The translations under genes and the position numbers were made by a program. Positions 44,131-53,196 of a DNA stretch of 64,000 bases are shown here, piece after piece. The notes under the pieces are model-generated. The model saw only the letters and a program-made list of their open reading frames with translations, was not told the origin of the DNA and did no database searches. Location of the stretch: the NCBI GenBank assembly GCA_041905795.1, contig JAYRKL010000017.1, forward strand, positions 1 through 64,000, written 5' to 3'. Origin of the DNA: SHVO01 sp041905795. GTDB lineage: Bacteria > Pseudomonadota > Alphaproteobacteria > Rhodospirillales > Rhodospirillaceae. Within the stretch, counting starts at the first letter, position 1, and the number at the start of each line of letters is the position of its first letter.

Positions 44131-45162
44131 ATGTCTGGTGTTCCTCAGCGGCGTCTCGGCCGCAGCGGTCTGATCGTCTCCCGCCTATGCCTGGGGACCA
44201 TGCAGTTCGGCGCGCGCACCGAGGAAGCCGATGCGCGCCGCATGGTCGATCATGCCGCCGACGTCGGCGTGAACTTCATCGATACCGCCGATACCTATGT
44301 CAACGGCGTGTCGGAAGAGATCACCGGCCGCGCCATCGCCGCCAGGCGGAACTATTGGGTGCTGGCCACCAAGCTGGCAGTGCCGATCCCGGGCGATGGC
44401 CCCAACCGCAAGGGCCTTTCGCGCAAGTGGATCCTGGAAGAGGCCGACGCCAGCCTGAAGCGTCTCGGCACCGACTTCATCGACATTCTCTATCTGCACC
44501 GGGAAGATATCGGCACGCCGCTGGAGGAGACCGTGCGCGCGCTCGCCGACCTCCAGCGCGCCGGCAAGATCTGCTATTTCGGCCTGTCCAACTTCAAGGC
44601 CTGGCGTGTGGCGCGGGTGTGCGCGATCTGCGATTCCGAAGGCGTCGACAGACCTGTGGTCAATCAGCCGGTCTATCACGCGCTCAACCGCGGCATTGAA
44701 CAGGAGCTGCTGCCGGCCTGCGCCGACCTGGGGCTGGGCGTGTTCCCTTACAGCCCCAACGCGCGCGGCATCCTGTCGGGGAAATACGCAGCAGGCGCGG
44801 CGCCGCCGGACGGCAGCCGCGCCGCCATGAAAACCGTGCCCGGCCTTCACAAGCGGCTGATGGAATCCGAATTCCGGCCCGAGAATATCGCGGCCGCCGA
44901 AGCCATCGCCGCCCACGCCAGGAAGCGCGGGCTGGACCCGACCGCTTTCGCCGTGGCCTGGGTGCTGGCGAATCCCCTGGTCACCGGCGCCATCGCCGGT
45001 CCGCGCACCCTGGCGCAGTGGGAGAGTTATCTCGCGGCGTTCGATGTGACGTGGACGGCGGACGATGACGCGGCCGTGGACGCGCTGGTGGCGCCCGGCT
45101 GCACGGCCGCGCCGCAGTTCATCGACCCGGCCTATCCGGTCGAAGGCCGTCCCAAGAACTAG
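44131..45162 (+). CDS. Aldo/keto reductase
   Basis: NADPH-dependent oxidoreductase of 343 residues, TIM-barrel AKR fold. The tetrad is visible: Asp and Tyr in FIDTADTYVNG, Lys in VLATKLAVP and His in LYLHREDIGTPLEE. It resembles the voltage-channel beta-subunit/YajO group. GGAGAGA precedes the ATG at 44131. It follows ppdK after 28 bp, so it may be co-transcribed. Substrate unknown. Confidence 0.92.
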   Translation: MSGVPQRRLGRSGLIVSRLCLGTMQFGARTEEADARRMVDHAADVGVNFIDTADTYVNGVSEEITGRAIAARRNYWVLATKLAVPIPGDGPNRKGLSRKWILEEADASLKRLGTDFIDILYLHREDIGTPLEETVRALADLQRAGKICYFGLSNFKAWRVARVCAICDSEGVDRPVVNQPVYHALNRGIEQELLPACADLGLGVFPYSPNARGILSGKYAAGAAPPDGSRAAMKTVPGLHKRLMESEFRPENIAAAEAIAAHARKRGLDPTAFAVAWVLANPLVTGAIAGPRTLAQWESYLAAFDVTWTADDDAAVDALVAPGCTAAPQFIDPAYPVEGRPKN

Positions 45163-45785
45163 CTTTTGGGTTTCGCGTCGCGCAGCATCTGCGCCCAGGT
45201 CTTGATCCCGGTGACGCGCAGCTTGCAGATGTCGTCGGTCTTGGCGGCGGGATCGTCGCATTCCGTGGGCGCACTGCCGCCCTCGCCGGAGATCGACCAG
45301 CCCACCATTTTCCACTGGCCGGGTTTGACCTCGGTATAGAACTCGCTGCCGACATAGGCGACCGTGGGCGTCTTGGGATCGACATAGGTGTCCATCACCT
45401 CGACCGTGCCCAGCAGCTGCTTGCGCACAGCGGCAGGGGCGTCGCCCAGGCGCTCGTTGTCGACCTTGAGCGATCCGATCAGCGCGAAGCCGTTGAGGGC
45501 GAGAGGCCCGGACATGAGTACGGAGAGCGGCAGCACCCACGGGCGGTCTTCCCATTCTTTGGCTGGTTCCTTTCCGAGCACATGACGGCACATGTCGCGC
45601 AGGCCGGCGATGCGGCAGAAGAACCAGGTCTTGTAAGCGCAGACCGGGTTTTCCACGGCGCTTTTACACGGGGCTTCGGGGTCGTAGAGGCCCAGCGGCT
45701 GCGGCGCGCCCGCGGCCTGTACTTGCGCGGAAAACACGGCGGCGCACATGGCGGCGATGACGGCGGAACAAGTTTTCATCTGCAT
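45159..45785 (-). CDS. Exported protein of unknown function (208 aa)
   Basis: Not recognised. The signal peptide (MKTCSAVIAAMCAAVFSAQV, then QAAG) is followed by a Cys-containing segment (EAPCKSAVENPVCAYKTWFF and CRIAGLRDMCRHVLG) and a beta-rich C-terminal half with WKMVGWSISGEG. Several Cys pairs suggest disulfides in the periplasm. Its 3' end overlaps the aldo/keto reductase stop by a few bases. Confidence 0.7.
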   Translation of the reverse strand: MQMKTCSAVIAAMCAAVFSAQVQAAGAPQPLGLYDPEAPCKSAVENPVCAYKTWFFCRIAGLRDMCRHVLGKEPAKEWEDRPWVLPLSVLMSGPLALNGFALIGSLKVDNERLGDAPAAVRKQLLGTVEVMDTYVDPKTPTVAYVGSEFYTEVKPGQWKMVGWSISGEGGSAPTECDDPAAKTDDICKLRVTGIKTWAQMLRDAKPKS

Positions 45786-45837
45786 ATAACGACCCTATGC
45801 CAGGACTCGGACCGGCGCCAGGAAGATAAAGGCGCGG

Positions 45838-46740
45838 TCAGCCTTCCGGCAGGGTCATCCAGGCGGGTACGAACGGGGTTACCTTCGCGCCGTCGGTCTC
45901 GAGCACGCCGCCGGGAGTCTTGCGCCAGGCCTCAAGGCGGATCAAAGCCAGGCCGCGGCCGCCTTCCACCGACTTCAATTCGCCGGCTTCGGCGCCGCCG
46001 GCCGTCAGGACGGCGCCGGGCTGCGCGGCGCCGGCGATGGTCACCGGCATCAGCCGCTTCTTGATCAAGGCGCGGTAGTGGGTGCGGGCGGTCAGCTCCT
46101 GGCCGATGTAGCAGCCCTTCTTGAAATCCACGCCCTGCAGTTCGGCGAAGCCGTTCTCCAGCAGGAGCGCTTTTTCGATCTCCATGTCGCGGCTGCCGTC
46201 GGGCAGGCCCAGGGTCATGCGGTGCAGGTCGTAGGCGGCGGGCGTGGCCGCGGTCATGCCCGGCAGCCTGCTCCAGGCGGCGATCTGGCCGTCCGTGATC
46301 TGATCCGGCGCCAGCGCCGCGCGCACGCCGGCGCCGGCGACGCGGGGATCGGTGTACAGCACGCCCGCGCCGGCGGCTTTCACCAGGCCGGGCTCGCCGG
46401 CGGTGCCGAGGGCGCTGGCGGCGTCGTCGCCCCAGGCCACCGCCACCGCGCGGGCATCCGCCGCCACCGCGACCTTGGCCCGCAAACGATAGCGCGAGAG
46501 CCGCGTCACCAGGTCGTCGCGCCGGGCGCGTTCGCATTCCAGCAGGACCGCGTCGCCAAGGGGAACGGCGAAGAATTCATGCAGGAATTTTCCCTGGGGC
46601 GTGAGGAAGGCCGCCCAGACGGCGGCGCCGTTCTCCACCTTGGCCATGTCGTTGGACACCAGCCCTTGCAGGAAAGCGACGCGGTCGTCGCCGTGGACGG
46701 CGATCAGGGCGCGGTGAGGCAGGGGGCAGAAAAGGGCCAT
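45838..46740 (-). CDS. ygfZ: YgfZ/GcvT-like folate-binding Fe-S maintenance protein
   Basis: Tetrahydrofolate-dependent protein that helps repair and assemble Fe-S enzymes. The diagnostic K-G-C-Y-x-G-Q-E motif is present (DFKKGCYIGQELTART), with QGLVSNDM near the N-terminus and GDDRVAFL. 300 residues is normal for alphaproteobacterial YgfZ. It is divergent from the glycan cluster; a tandem duplication lies in the shared upstream region. Confidence 0.92.
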   Translation of the reverse strand: MALFCPLPHRALIAVHGDDRVAFLQGLVSNDMAKVENGAAVWAAFLTPQGKFLHEFFAVPLGDAVLLECERARRDDLVTRLSRYRLRAKVAVAADARAVAVAWGDDAASALGTAGEPGLVKAAGAGVLYTDPRVAGAGVRAALAPDQITDGQIAAWSRLPGMTAATPAAYDLHRMTLGLPDGSRDMEIEKALLLENGFAELQGVDFKKGCYIGQELTARTHYRALIKKRLMPVTIAGAAQPGAVLTAGGAEAGELKSVEGGRGLALIRLEAWRKTPGGVLETDGAKVTPFVPAWMTLPEG

Positions 46741-46776
46741 GGGCCGTTATGTAGCATCCTGGATGGCCCCCGCAAG

Positions 46777-46806
46777 TTTGCCCGCTGTAAATTTGCCCGC
46801 TGTAAA
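46777..46806 (+). repeat. 15-bp tandem repeat between ygfZ and the glycan cluster
   Basis: TTTGCCCGCTGTAAA occurs twice head-to-tail (46777-46791, 46792-46806), followed by TTTGCG. The 102-bp intergenic region otherwise shows no obvious promoter. It could be a binding-site array or a slippage product. Confidence 0.85.
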
Positions 46807-46842
46807 TTTGCGTGAGCACGAATCCACGGGGTATAAGGGGCC

Positions 46843-47979
46843 ATGCGCTACGTAATTGTCGACGATTCCATTCCTTATGACGGCTACACCTCCGGTCGCC
46901 GCCCCTTGGGCGGCGCGGAAAAAGCCGTGGCCGGTCTCGCGACCGCCCTGCAGCTGCGCGGTCACGATGTCCATGTCATCAACCGCACCACCTACGCCCA
47001 TATGTCGGATGGCGCCTACTACACGCCGTTCGACGATCCCATGACCCCCAAGGCGGCCGACGTGGTGATCGCCATGCGCAAACCCGGCCTGCTCGGCCAG
47101 GTGCGCAACGCCGCGCGCCGCCTGCTGTGGGTGGTGGGGCCGCCGGACTACCTTGCGGCGAGCGCCAATAAGCCGCTGTGGGACTCCTTCCGCCCGGGCG
47201 TCATGTTCGTGAGCCAGGCCCAGGCCCGCGCCTATAAAGGACAGCTCAAGCATGCCGTGGTGGCGCCGGGCGTGCGCGCCGAGTTCGCGCCCGCGCCGCC
47301 CGCCTACCTCACCGCCGAGCAGAGCGCGCTGGACTATGGCGCGGACCCCGCGCCGCCGTCCGAACCCGCATCGTCGCCGCCCGTGGCGCCACCCGTGCCG
47401 CCGCCCGTCCCGCCACATGCCATCGTCACCACGCATCCCTTGCAGGGCCTGACCTGGCTCCTGGACATGTGGCAGCTGGAGATCCATCCCAAGATGCCCG
47501 AGGCGCGCCTCGCGGTGTATTCGGCGTCGCTGAGCAAGGCCATCCGCGGCGAAGGCACGCCGGATGATATTGTGCCGGTGCTGCACCAGATCCAGGAAGC
47601 CGCCCAGCAGAACGTGGTGGTGGTCGATCCCCTCAACGACGAAGGCATGGCGGGCGTCTACCGCGCCGCGCGCGTGCATCTCTATCCCGGCAACAGCGCC
47701 GATTTCGCCTGCTGGACCCTGGCGGACTCCCAGGCCACCGGACTGCCGGCCGTGGCGCGGCCGATGGGCGGCGTCGAGGAACGGGTCGTCAACGGCCAGA
47801 CCGGTTACCTGGTTCCGGATTCCAGCGCCTTCGTCAACGTGACGGTCGAGGTCCTTCGCAACGACGCCATGCACAAGAACCTGACGGCGGCGGCGGGCGA
47901 CGTCACCCGCCGGCGCACCTGGAGCGACGCCGCCGCCGACGTGGACGCCTTCGCCGCGACATTAGCGGCCACGGCGTAG
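46843..47979 (+). CDS. Glycosyltransferase family 4-like protein
   Basis: 378 residues, GT-B fold. The N-terminus has PLGGAEKAVAGLATALQLRG (the usual GG near the start) and the C-terminus an LNDEGMAGVYRAARVHLYPG ... GLPAVARPMGGVEE nucleotide-sugar site. A proline-rich linker (about residues 170-190, with PPVAPPVPPPVPPH) splits the two halves, which is unusual. It opens a cluster of three glycosyltransferases. Sugar unknown. Confidence 0.85.
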   Translation: MRYVIVDDSIPYDGYTSGRRPLGGAEKAVAGLATALQLRGHDVHVINRTTYAHMSDGAYYTPFDDPMTPKAADVVIAMRKPGLLGQVRNAARRLLWVVGPPDYLAASANKPLWDSFRPGVMFVSQAQARAYKGQLKHAVVAPGVRAEFAPAPPAYLTAEQSALDYGADPAPPSEPASSPPVAPPVPPPVPPHAIVTTHPLQGLTWLLDMWQLEIHPKMPEARLAVYSASLSKAIRGEGTPDDIVPVLHQIQEAAQQNVVVVDPLNDEGMAGVYRAARVHLYPGNSADFACWTLADSQATGLPAVARPMGGVEERVVNGQTGYLVPDSSAFVNVTVEVLRNDAMHKNLTAAAGDVTRRRTWSDAAADVDAFAATLAATA

Positions 47980-47986
47980 GATCCTC

Positions 47987-48874
47987 TTGGAGATCCTGTT
48001 CATCACCCATACGCGCATCGGCGACGCGGTGCTGTCGTCGGGCGTGCTCAGGCATCTGGTCGAAACTCATCCGCACGCGCAGATCACCATCGTCTGCGGC
48101 CCGCTGGCGGCGTCCCTGTTCGCGGCCGTGCCGCGGGCGCGGGTGATCGTCATGACCAAGCAGCCGTTCGACGGCCACTGGATGAAACTCTGGCAAGCCG
48201 TGCGCGGCACGCGCTGGGACCTGGTGGTGGACCTGCGCCGGTCGCTGGTGTCGTATTTCCTGTCGGTGCGGGAACGGCGCGTTCTGGGACCGGCGGACGA
48301 TTCCATCCATCGCGTGCGCTATCTCTCGTCGGTGCTGGACCTGGCCGCCCCCGCCGCGCCGTTCCTCTACACGGCACCGGCGCATCGCGCGGCGGCGCGC
48401 GCCTTGATCCCGGACGGTGCGCCGGTGCTGGCCGTGTCGCCGGTGGCGGCCACCGCCGCCAAAACCTGGCCGGCGGAGCGTTTCGCCCGCGTCATCGACG
48501 CCGCGCTGGCGCCGGGGCGAGTGTGCGCCGGCTGGCGCGTGGCGCTGTTCGGATCGCCCGGCGACCGCGCCCAGGTGGAGCCGCTTATCACGCGGCTGTC
48601 ACAAAGCCCGCGGCCGATTTTCCCGATACTGATCTTCAACGAGCCCGATCTGCTGGCGGTGCACGCGGCGCTGGCGCGCTGCGCGCGGTTCCTGGGCAAT
48701 GACTCCGGCCTCGCCCACCTTGCCGCCGCCGCCGGCATTCCGGTGCTGTCCCTGTTCGGCCCCACCGATCCCGTCCGCTATGCGCCCTGGGGACCCTTAG
48801 CCCGCACCTTGCAGGCATCGGACGGTGTCATCGCGCATTTGGAGGAAGGCGCGGTGCTGGCGGCGCTGGCCTGA
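47987..48874 (+). CDS. Glycosyltransferase family 9 (heptosyltransferase-like)
   Basis: 295 residues with the GT9 pattern MEILFITHTRIGDAVLSSGV, DLVVDLRRSLVSY, and FLGNDSGLAHLAAAAGIPVL, followed by LFGPTDPVRY. Family members add heptose or related sugars to lipopolysaccharide core. The TTG at 47987 is only 7 bp after the previous stop, indicating translational coupling. Confidence 0.9.
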   Translation: MEILFITHTRIGDAVLSSGVLRHLVETHPHAQITIVCGPLAASLFAAVPRARVIVMTKQPFDGHWMKLWQAVRGTRWDLVVDLRRSLVSYFLSVRERRVLGPADDSIHRVRYLSSVLDLAAPAAPFLYTAPAHRAAARALIPDGAPVLAVSPVAATAAKTWPAERFARVIDAALAPGRVCAGWRVALFGSPGDRAQVEPLITRLSQSPRPIFPILIFNEPDLLAVHAALARCARFLGNDSGLAHLAAAAGIPVLSLFGPTDPVRYAPWGPLARTLQASDGVIAHLEEGAVLAALA

Positions 48875-48940
48875 CGGCCTCGGCTAGCCTTGGGCCCGGC
48901 CCTCCTTTAGATTGAGGCATCCACAACTCTGGGGCCCCAT

Positions 48941-49990
48941 GTGAAAGTCTTCCACCTCCTGTCGGGCGCGCCGTACGGCGGTGTCGAGCGTCAGGTCGAA
49001 CGGCTGGCGGCGGTGCTCGAGAAAGACGGCGCCGGACAGCGCGTGATGATGCGCGCCGCGCCGGCGCGCGCTCAGCGCCTCGCTGCCATTGGCGCGATCC
49101 CCATCGAGATGGAATTCCCCGGCCGTTTCGCCTTCATGGACCGCCGGCGCATCAACACCGCCATCCGCAAGTTCGCGCCCGACGTGGTGGTCTCCTGGAC
49201 GCCGGATGTGGCGCCCATGGTGGAGAAGGGCCCGTTCACCCACGTCGGCCGCCTCGGGTTCGAAACCGACCGCACCGCATTCCTGCAATGCGACCGGCTG
49301 TTCACCCCGGCCCAGGCCCGGGCCGACGCCGCCGCCAACGGCGGCTGGCCGGCCGAGCGCATCAAGGTGCTGCCGCAGCTGCCGCGTCCCGATGACGCGC
49401 CGGTGACGCCGGTGTCGCGCAAGACCTATTACACCCCGCCCACGGCCAAGCTGATCGTCACCTCCTTGCGGCTCACGCTCGGCGCCGGCCTTGACATGCT
49501 GCTCGACGCCGTGGCGCGGCTGTCGGGCTATTATCTCTGGATCCTGGGTGACGGCGCCGACCGCGCGGCGCTGGAGCAGCTCGCCTACGAAAAAGGCGTG
49601 AAGCCGCGCGTGCGGTTCATGGGCTGGCAGGACGACGTGGCGCCGTTCCTCCAGGCCGCCGATGTGTTCGTCTCCACCGCCCGCAATGAAGACGTGGCTG
49701 ACGCGGTGGTGGAGGCCTGGTCCATGGGCGCGCCGGTGATCGCCGCAGACAGCCTCGGACCCGGGCTGCTGGTCAAGCACCAGGAGAACGGCATGCTGGT
49801 GCCGGTGGGCGACGTCGTCAGCACCGCCGAGGCCATCAAGTGGGTCTGCCAGGACAAGGCGCTGGCCGCGAAACTCGGCGACGCCGGGCGCGCGGCCTTT
49901 GCCGCCTCCTATACCCACGCCAAGATCGCGCCCGAATACCTGGCCTATTTCAACAGCCTCGCGGCGAGCCCCACGCTCGCGGCCTCCTGA
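48941..49990 (+). CDS. Glycosyltransferase family 4
   Basis: 349 residues with HLLSGAPYGGVERQVERLAA at the start and a GT1-type C-terminal domain: LGDGADRAALEQLAYEKGV, RFMGWQDDVAPFLQAADVFV, and EAWSMGAPVIAAD. GTG start. It follows the GT9 gene by 66 bp and precedes asnB by 16 bp, so a glycan operon is likely. Confidence 0.92.
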   Translation: MKVFHLLSGAPYGGVERQVERLAAVLEKDGAGQRVMMRAAPARAQRLAAIGAIPIEMEFPGRFAFMDRRRINTAIRKFAPDVVVSWTPDVAPMVEKGPFTHVGRLGFETDRTAFLQCDRLFTPAQARADAAANGGWPAERIKVLPQLPRPDDAPVTPVSRKTYYTPPTAKLIVTSLRLTLGAGLDMLLDAVARLSGYYLWILGDGADRAALEQLAYEKGVKPRVRFMGWQDDVAPFLQAADVFVSTARNEDVADAVVEAWSMGAPVIAADSLGPGLLVKHQENGMLVPVGDVVSTAEAIKWVCQDKALAAKLGDAGRAAFAASYTHAKIAPEYLAYFNSLAASPTLAAS

Positions 49991-50006
49991 CCCGGCCAGA
50001 GTCAGC

Positions 50007-51755
50007 ATGTGTGGCATCGCCGGGATCATGACGCGCGACGGCCGCGAGGCGGTTGCCGCTGTCCTGAGGTCGCTGACCGGCGCGCTGGCGCACCGCGGCC
50101 CGGACGGACAGGGCAGTCACGCGCGCGACGGCGTCCACCTCGTCCACACGCGCCTGTCCATCATCGATCTCGCCCACGGCGCCCAGCCGCTGATCGGCGG
50201 CGACGTGGCGCTGGTCGCCAATGCCGAGATCTACAACGATCCCGATCTCCGGCGTGTGCTGGCCGCCGATTTCAAGACCCGGTCCGATTGCGAAAGCGCG
50301 CTGCACCTCTATCGCCGCGACGGCGCCGGGTTCGCCAGGGCCTTGCGCGGCATGTACGCCATCGCGATCCACGATGCACCCGCACGCCGCCTGGTGCTGG
50401 CGCGCGATCCGTTCGGCATCAAGCCCCTGTACTACGCCGAGACACCGGCGGGTTTCTGCTTCGCCTCGGAGGCCCAGGCGTTGATCGCCGCCGGCGTGGT
50501 GGCCCCGGCGGTGAACGGCGCGGCGCGCGACGAGGTTCTGGGCACGCAATTCTCCGCCGGCAGGGAAACGCCGTTCGCGGGGATCTCGCGTGTGCTGCCC
50601 GGCGAGACCCTGGTCATCGAAAGCGGGCGGATCGTCGAGCGCCGCCGCATCCCCGCCGTCGCCCCGCAGGCGATTGAAAAGCGGAGCGATGAGGCGGCCA
50701 CGGCGGCGTTCGGCGCGGCGTGGGAAGATTCGGTCCTGGTTCACCAGCGCGCCGATGTGCCGTTCGGCATGTTCCTCTCGGGCGGGATCGACTCCTGTTC
50801 GGTGCTCGCGACCATGGCCAAGTTGAACAGGAAGCCGGTGCTGGCCTTCACCGCGGCCTTTCCCGGCACGGCGGCCCACGACGAGCGCGCCGCGGCGCGC
50901 GCCGCCGCCATGGCGGTCGGGGCAATTCATGTCGAGGTGGACGTGACGGCGGCGGATTTCTGGGCCGCTCTGCCGGCCATCGCCGAAGCCGTCGACGATC
51001 CCGTGGCCGACTATGCCGTCGTGCCCACGTACCTGCTGGCGAAGCAGGCGGCGCGCGACGTCAAGGTGGTGTTGACCGGCGAGGGCGGGGATGAACTGTT
51101 CGCGGGCTATGGCCGCTACCGCGCCGCCGTGCGCCGGCTGTTTCCCAAGCGCCCGTGGCGGCGGCCCTTGTTCGCCTTCGACGGTTTGCGCGCGCCGCTC
51201 AGGGACTGGCGGCGCTCGGTCGATGCCGCGGAACGCGACAACGCCGCGGCGGGGTTCGCGGGGCTCGGCGCCGCCCAGGCGGTGGATATCGCCACATGGC
51301 TGCCGGGCGACCTCCTGACCAAGCTCGACCGCTGCCTGATGGCGCATGGACTGGAAGGGCGCGTGCCGTTCCTCGATCCGGCCGTCGCCGCCTTCGCCTT
51401 CTCGCTCCCGGACCGCCAGCGCGTGCGCGGCCACGGCAAATGGCTTGTGCGCCGTTGGCTCTCGGAGAATTTCCGCGCCGCCAATGCGTTCCTGCCCAAG
51501 CGCGGCTTTACCGTCCCCGTGGCCGAGTGGATCGCCGCGGAGGCCCGGCGCCTGGGGCCGCTGGTGGCGCGCGCGCCCGGGATCATGGAATTCTGCCATC
51601 CCGACGCGGTGGAGCGGCTGTTCGCCGGCCTCACGTCCGGCGGCAAGGGTGGTCACACCGCCTGGACGCTGTTGTTCTATGCTTTGTGGCATCGCCGCCA
51701 TATGCTCGGCCTCAGGCCCGCGGGCGACGTCTTCAATACACTTTCCATAAGATGA
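50007..51755 (+). CDS. asnB: Asparagine synthase (glutamine-hydrolysing)
   Basis: 582 residues. Cys2 is the glutaminase nucleophile (MCGIAGI), with HRGPDGQG and a downstream synthetase domain containing the PPi loop SGGIDSCSVLA and GEGGDELFAGYGRYR. In polysaccharide clusters such enzymes often amidate sugar acids instead of aspartate. The start at 50007 is fixed by the Cys2 requirement. It follows the GT4 gene directly. Confidence 0.93.
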   Translation: MCGIAGIMTRDGREAVAAVLRSLTGALAHRGPDGQGSHARDGVHLVHTRLSIIDLAHGAQPLIGGDVALVANAEIYNDPDLRRVLAADFKTRSDCESALHLYRRDGAGFARALRGMYAIAIHDAPARRLVLARDPFGIKPLYYAETPAGFCFASEAQALIAAGVVAPAVNGAARDEVLGTQFSAGRETPFAGISRVLPGETLVIESGRIVERRRIPAVAPQAIEKRSDEAATAAFGAAWEDSVLVHQRADVPFGMFLSGGIDSCSVLATMAKLNRKPVLAFTAAFPGTAAHDERAAARAAAMAVGAIHVEVDVTAADFWAALPAIAEAVDDPVADYAVVPTYLLAKQAARDVKVVLTGEGGDELFAGYGRYRAAVRRLFPKRPWRRPLFAFDGLRAPLRDWRRSVDAAERDNAAAGFAGLGAAQAVDIATWLPGDLLTKLDRCLMAHGLEGRVPFLDPAVAAFAFSLPDRQRVRGHGKWLVRRWLSENFRAANAFLPKRGFTVPVAEWIAAEARRLGPLVARAPGIMEFCHPDAVERLFAGLTSGGKGGHTAWTLLFYALWHRRHMLGLRPAGDVFNTLSIR

Positions 51756-51762
51756 GGCTGAT

Positions 51763-53094
51763 GTGAGCGACACCTTCGATCTGGTCATCCACGGCGGTGC
51801 CGTGTTCACGCCGGGCGGGCCGATGCGCGCGGATATCGGCGTGCGCGGAGGCAAGACCGTGGCCATCGGCGCCCTGGCCGGGGCGCATGCCGCCGCGCGC
51901 TTCGACGCCGCGCATCTCACGGTGTTGCCGGGCGTGATCGACGAGCAGGTGCATTTCCGCGAGCCGGGTCCGGTGCATAAGGAGGATCTGGAGACCGGCA
52001 CCCGCGGCGCGGCCCTGGGCGGCGTCACGGCTGTCTTCGAGATGCCCAACACCGATCCGCCCACCACCACCGAAGCCGCCATCAATGACAAACTCAATCG
52101 TGCGAAAGGCCGCGCCTGGACCGACCACGCCTTTTATGTCGGCGCGGCGGCGGAGAATGCGGATGACCTCGGACGCCTCGAACGGTTGCCGGGTGTCTGC
52201 GGCGTCAAGATGTTCATGGGATCGTCGACCGGCTCGCTGCTGGTGCCGGATGATGAAAACGTGGGCCGCGTTCTGGCGTCCGGCTCGCGGCGCGTGACGG
52301 TGCACAGCGAGGACGACATGCGCCTGCAGGAGCGCGCCAGCCTGGTGAAGGACGGCGCCGATGTCGCCATGCATCCGGTATGGCGCGATGTGGAAACCGC
52401 CGTGCGCTCCACCCAGCGCCTGCTGCGCCTCGCGCGCCAGCACGGGCGGCGCGTGCATGTGCTGCACGTCACGACGGCCGAGGAAATGGAGATCCTCGTC
52501 CAGCACCGCGATATCGCCACGGTCGAGGTCCTGCCCCAGCACCTGACCCTGGCCGCGCCTGAGTGCTACCGGCGCCTCGGCACCTTCGCCCAGATGAACC
52601 CGCCGATCCGTGAAGCCCGTCATCGTGATGCTTTGTGGGCGGCCATCGACGCCGGCATTGTCGACTGCATCGGCTCCGACCACGCGCCGCATACCCGCGA
52701 GGAGAAAGCGCGGCCCTATCCGCGCAGCCCGTCAGGGCTCACCGGCGTGCAGACCCTGTTGCCGCTGCTGCTCGATCACATGGCGCAGGGGCGGTTGACC
52801 TTGGCGCGCCTGGTGGACCTCACCAGCGCCGGGCCGGCGCGGATTTTCGGCATCGCCGGCAAGGGCCGCATCGCCCAGGGTTATGACGCCGATTTCACCC
52901 TGGTGGACCTGAAGGCCAAACGCACCATCACCAACGATTGGATCGCCAGCCGCTCCGGCTGGACGGCGTTCGACGGCATGGAGGTGACCGGCTGGCCCAA
53001 GGCCACCATCGTGCGCGGCCATATCGTCATGCGCGACGACGCCGTGCTCGACAAGCCGATCGGCGAGCCGGTTCGCTTCCAGGAAACGCTTTAA
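51763..53094 (+). CDS. pyrC: Dihydroorotase (type I-like)
   Basis: 443-residue amidohydrolase of pyrimidine synthesis. The entry motif is VIDEQVHFREPG (Gln in place of the first metal His), as in the DDQVHFREPG subgroup commonly annotated dihydroorotase. Other ligand regions are VHSEDD, HVLHVTTAEEM and DCIGSDHAPHTREEK; a Lys lies in GVKMFMGSS. The GTG start is 7 bp after asnB. It is the last gene before parS. A different cyclic-imide substrate is possible. Confidence 0.88.
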   Translation: MSDTFDLVIHGGAVFTPGGPMRADIGVRGGKTVAIGALAGAHAAARFDAAHLTVLPGVIDEQVHFREPGPVHKEDLETGTRGAALGGVTAVFEMPNTDPPTTTEAAINDKLNRAKGRAWTDHAFYVGAAAENADDLGRLERLPGVCGVKMFMGSSTGSLLVPDDENVGRVLASGSRRVTVHSEDDMRLQERASLVKDGADVAMHPVWRDVETAVRSTQRLLRLARQHGRRVHVLHVTTAEEMEILVQHRDIATVEVLPQHLTLAAPECYRRLGTFAQMNPPIREARHRDALWAAIDAGIVDCIGSDHAPHTREEKARPYPRSPSGLTGVQTLLPLLLDHMAQGRLTLARLVDLTSAGPARIFGIAGKGRIAQGYDADFTLVDLKAKRTITNDWIASRSGWTAFDGMEVTGWPKATIVRGHIVMRDDAVLDKPIGEPVRFQETL

Positions 53095-53113
53095 AGCCAG
53101 GAACGCTTTAAGC
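53079..53113 (+). repeat. Short tandem duplication across the pyrC stop
   Basis: CCAGGAAACGCTTTAAAG (53079-53096) is followed by CCAGGAACGCTTTAAGC (53097-53113). The stop codon lies in the first unit; the second differs by one deletion and one substitution. Confidence 0.75.
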
Positions 53114-53131
53114 ACTGCGCCAGCGTGAAAA

Positions 53132-53181
53132 CATGTGGAGGGTTAATTTGTTTCACGTGAAACAGATTAACCCTCCACATG
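53132..53181. other. 50-bp near-perfect palindrome containing parS
   Basis: CATGTGGAGGGTTAAT (53132-53147) is the exact reverse complement of 53166-53181; with the central parS only one opposed pair (T53148/G53165) fails. It lies between convergent stop codons and could also terminate both transcripts, though no T-run follows. Confidence 0.9.
53149..53164. other. parS: Chromosomal centromere site parS
   Basis: TGTTTCACGTGAAACA is a perfect 16-bp palindrome and an exact match to the bacterial consensus for ParB binding (TGTTnCACGTGAAACA). ParB loads here and spreads as a clamp. parS sites normally cluster near the replication origin, so this part of the chromosome is probably origin-proximal; parA and parB are not in the window. 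Confidence 0.93.
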
Positions 53182-53196
53182 CGCCAACGCTTGTAC

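Noticed and set aside
51952..51978. Inactive dihydroorotase because the first metal His is Gln
   Set aside because: The (D/E)QVHFREPG form is common in a subgroup still annotated as dihydroorotase, so it is not by itself evidence of a dead enzyme.
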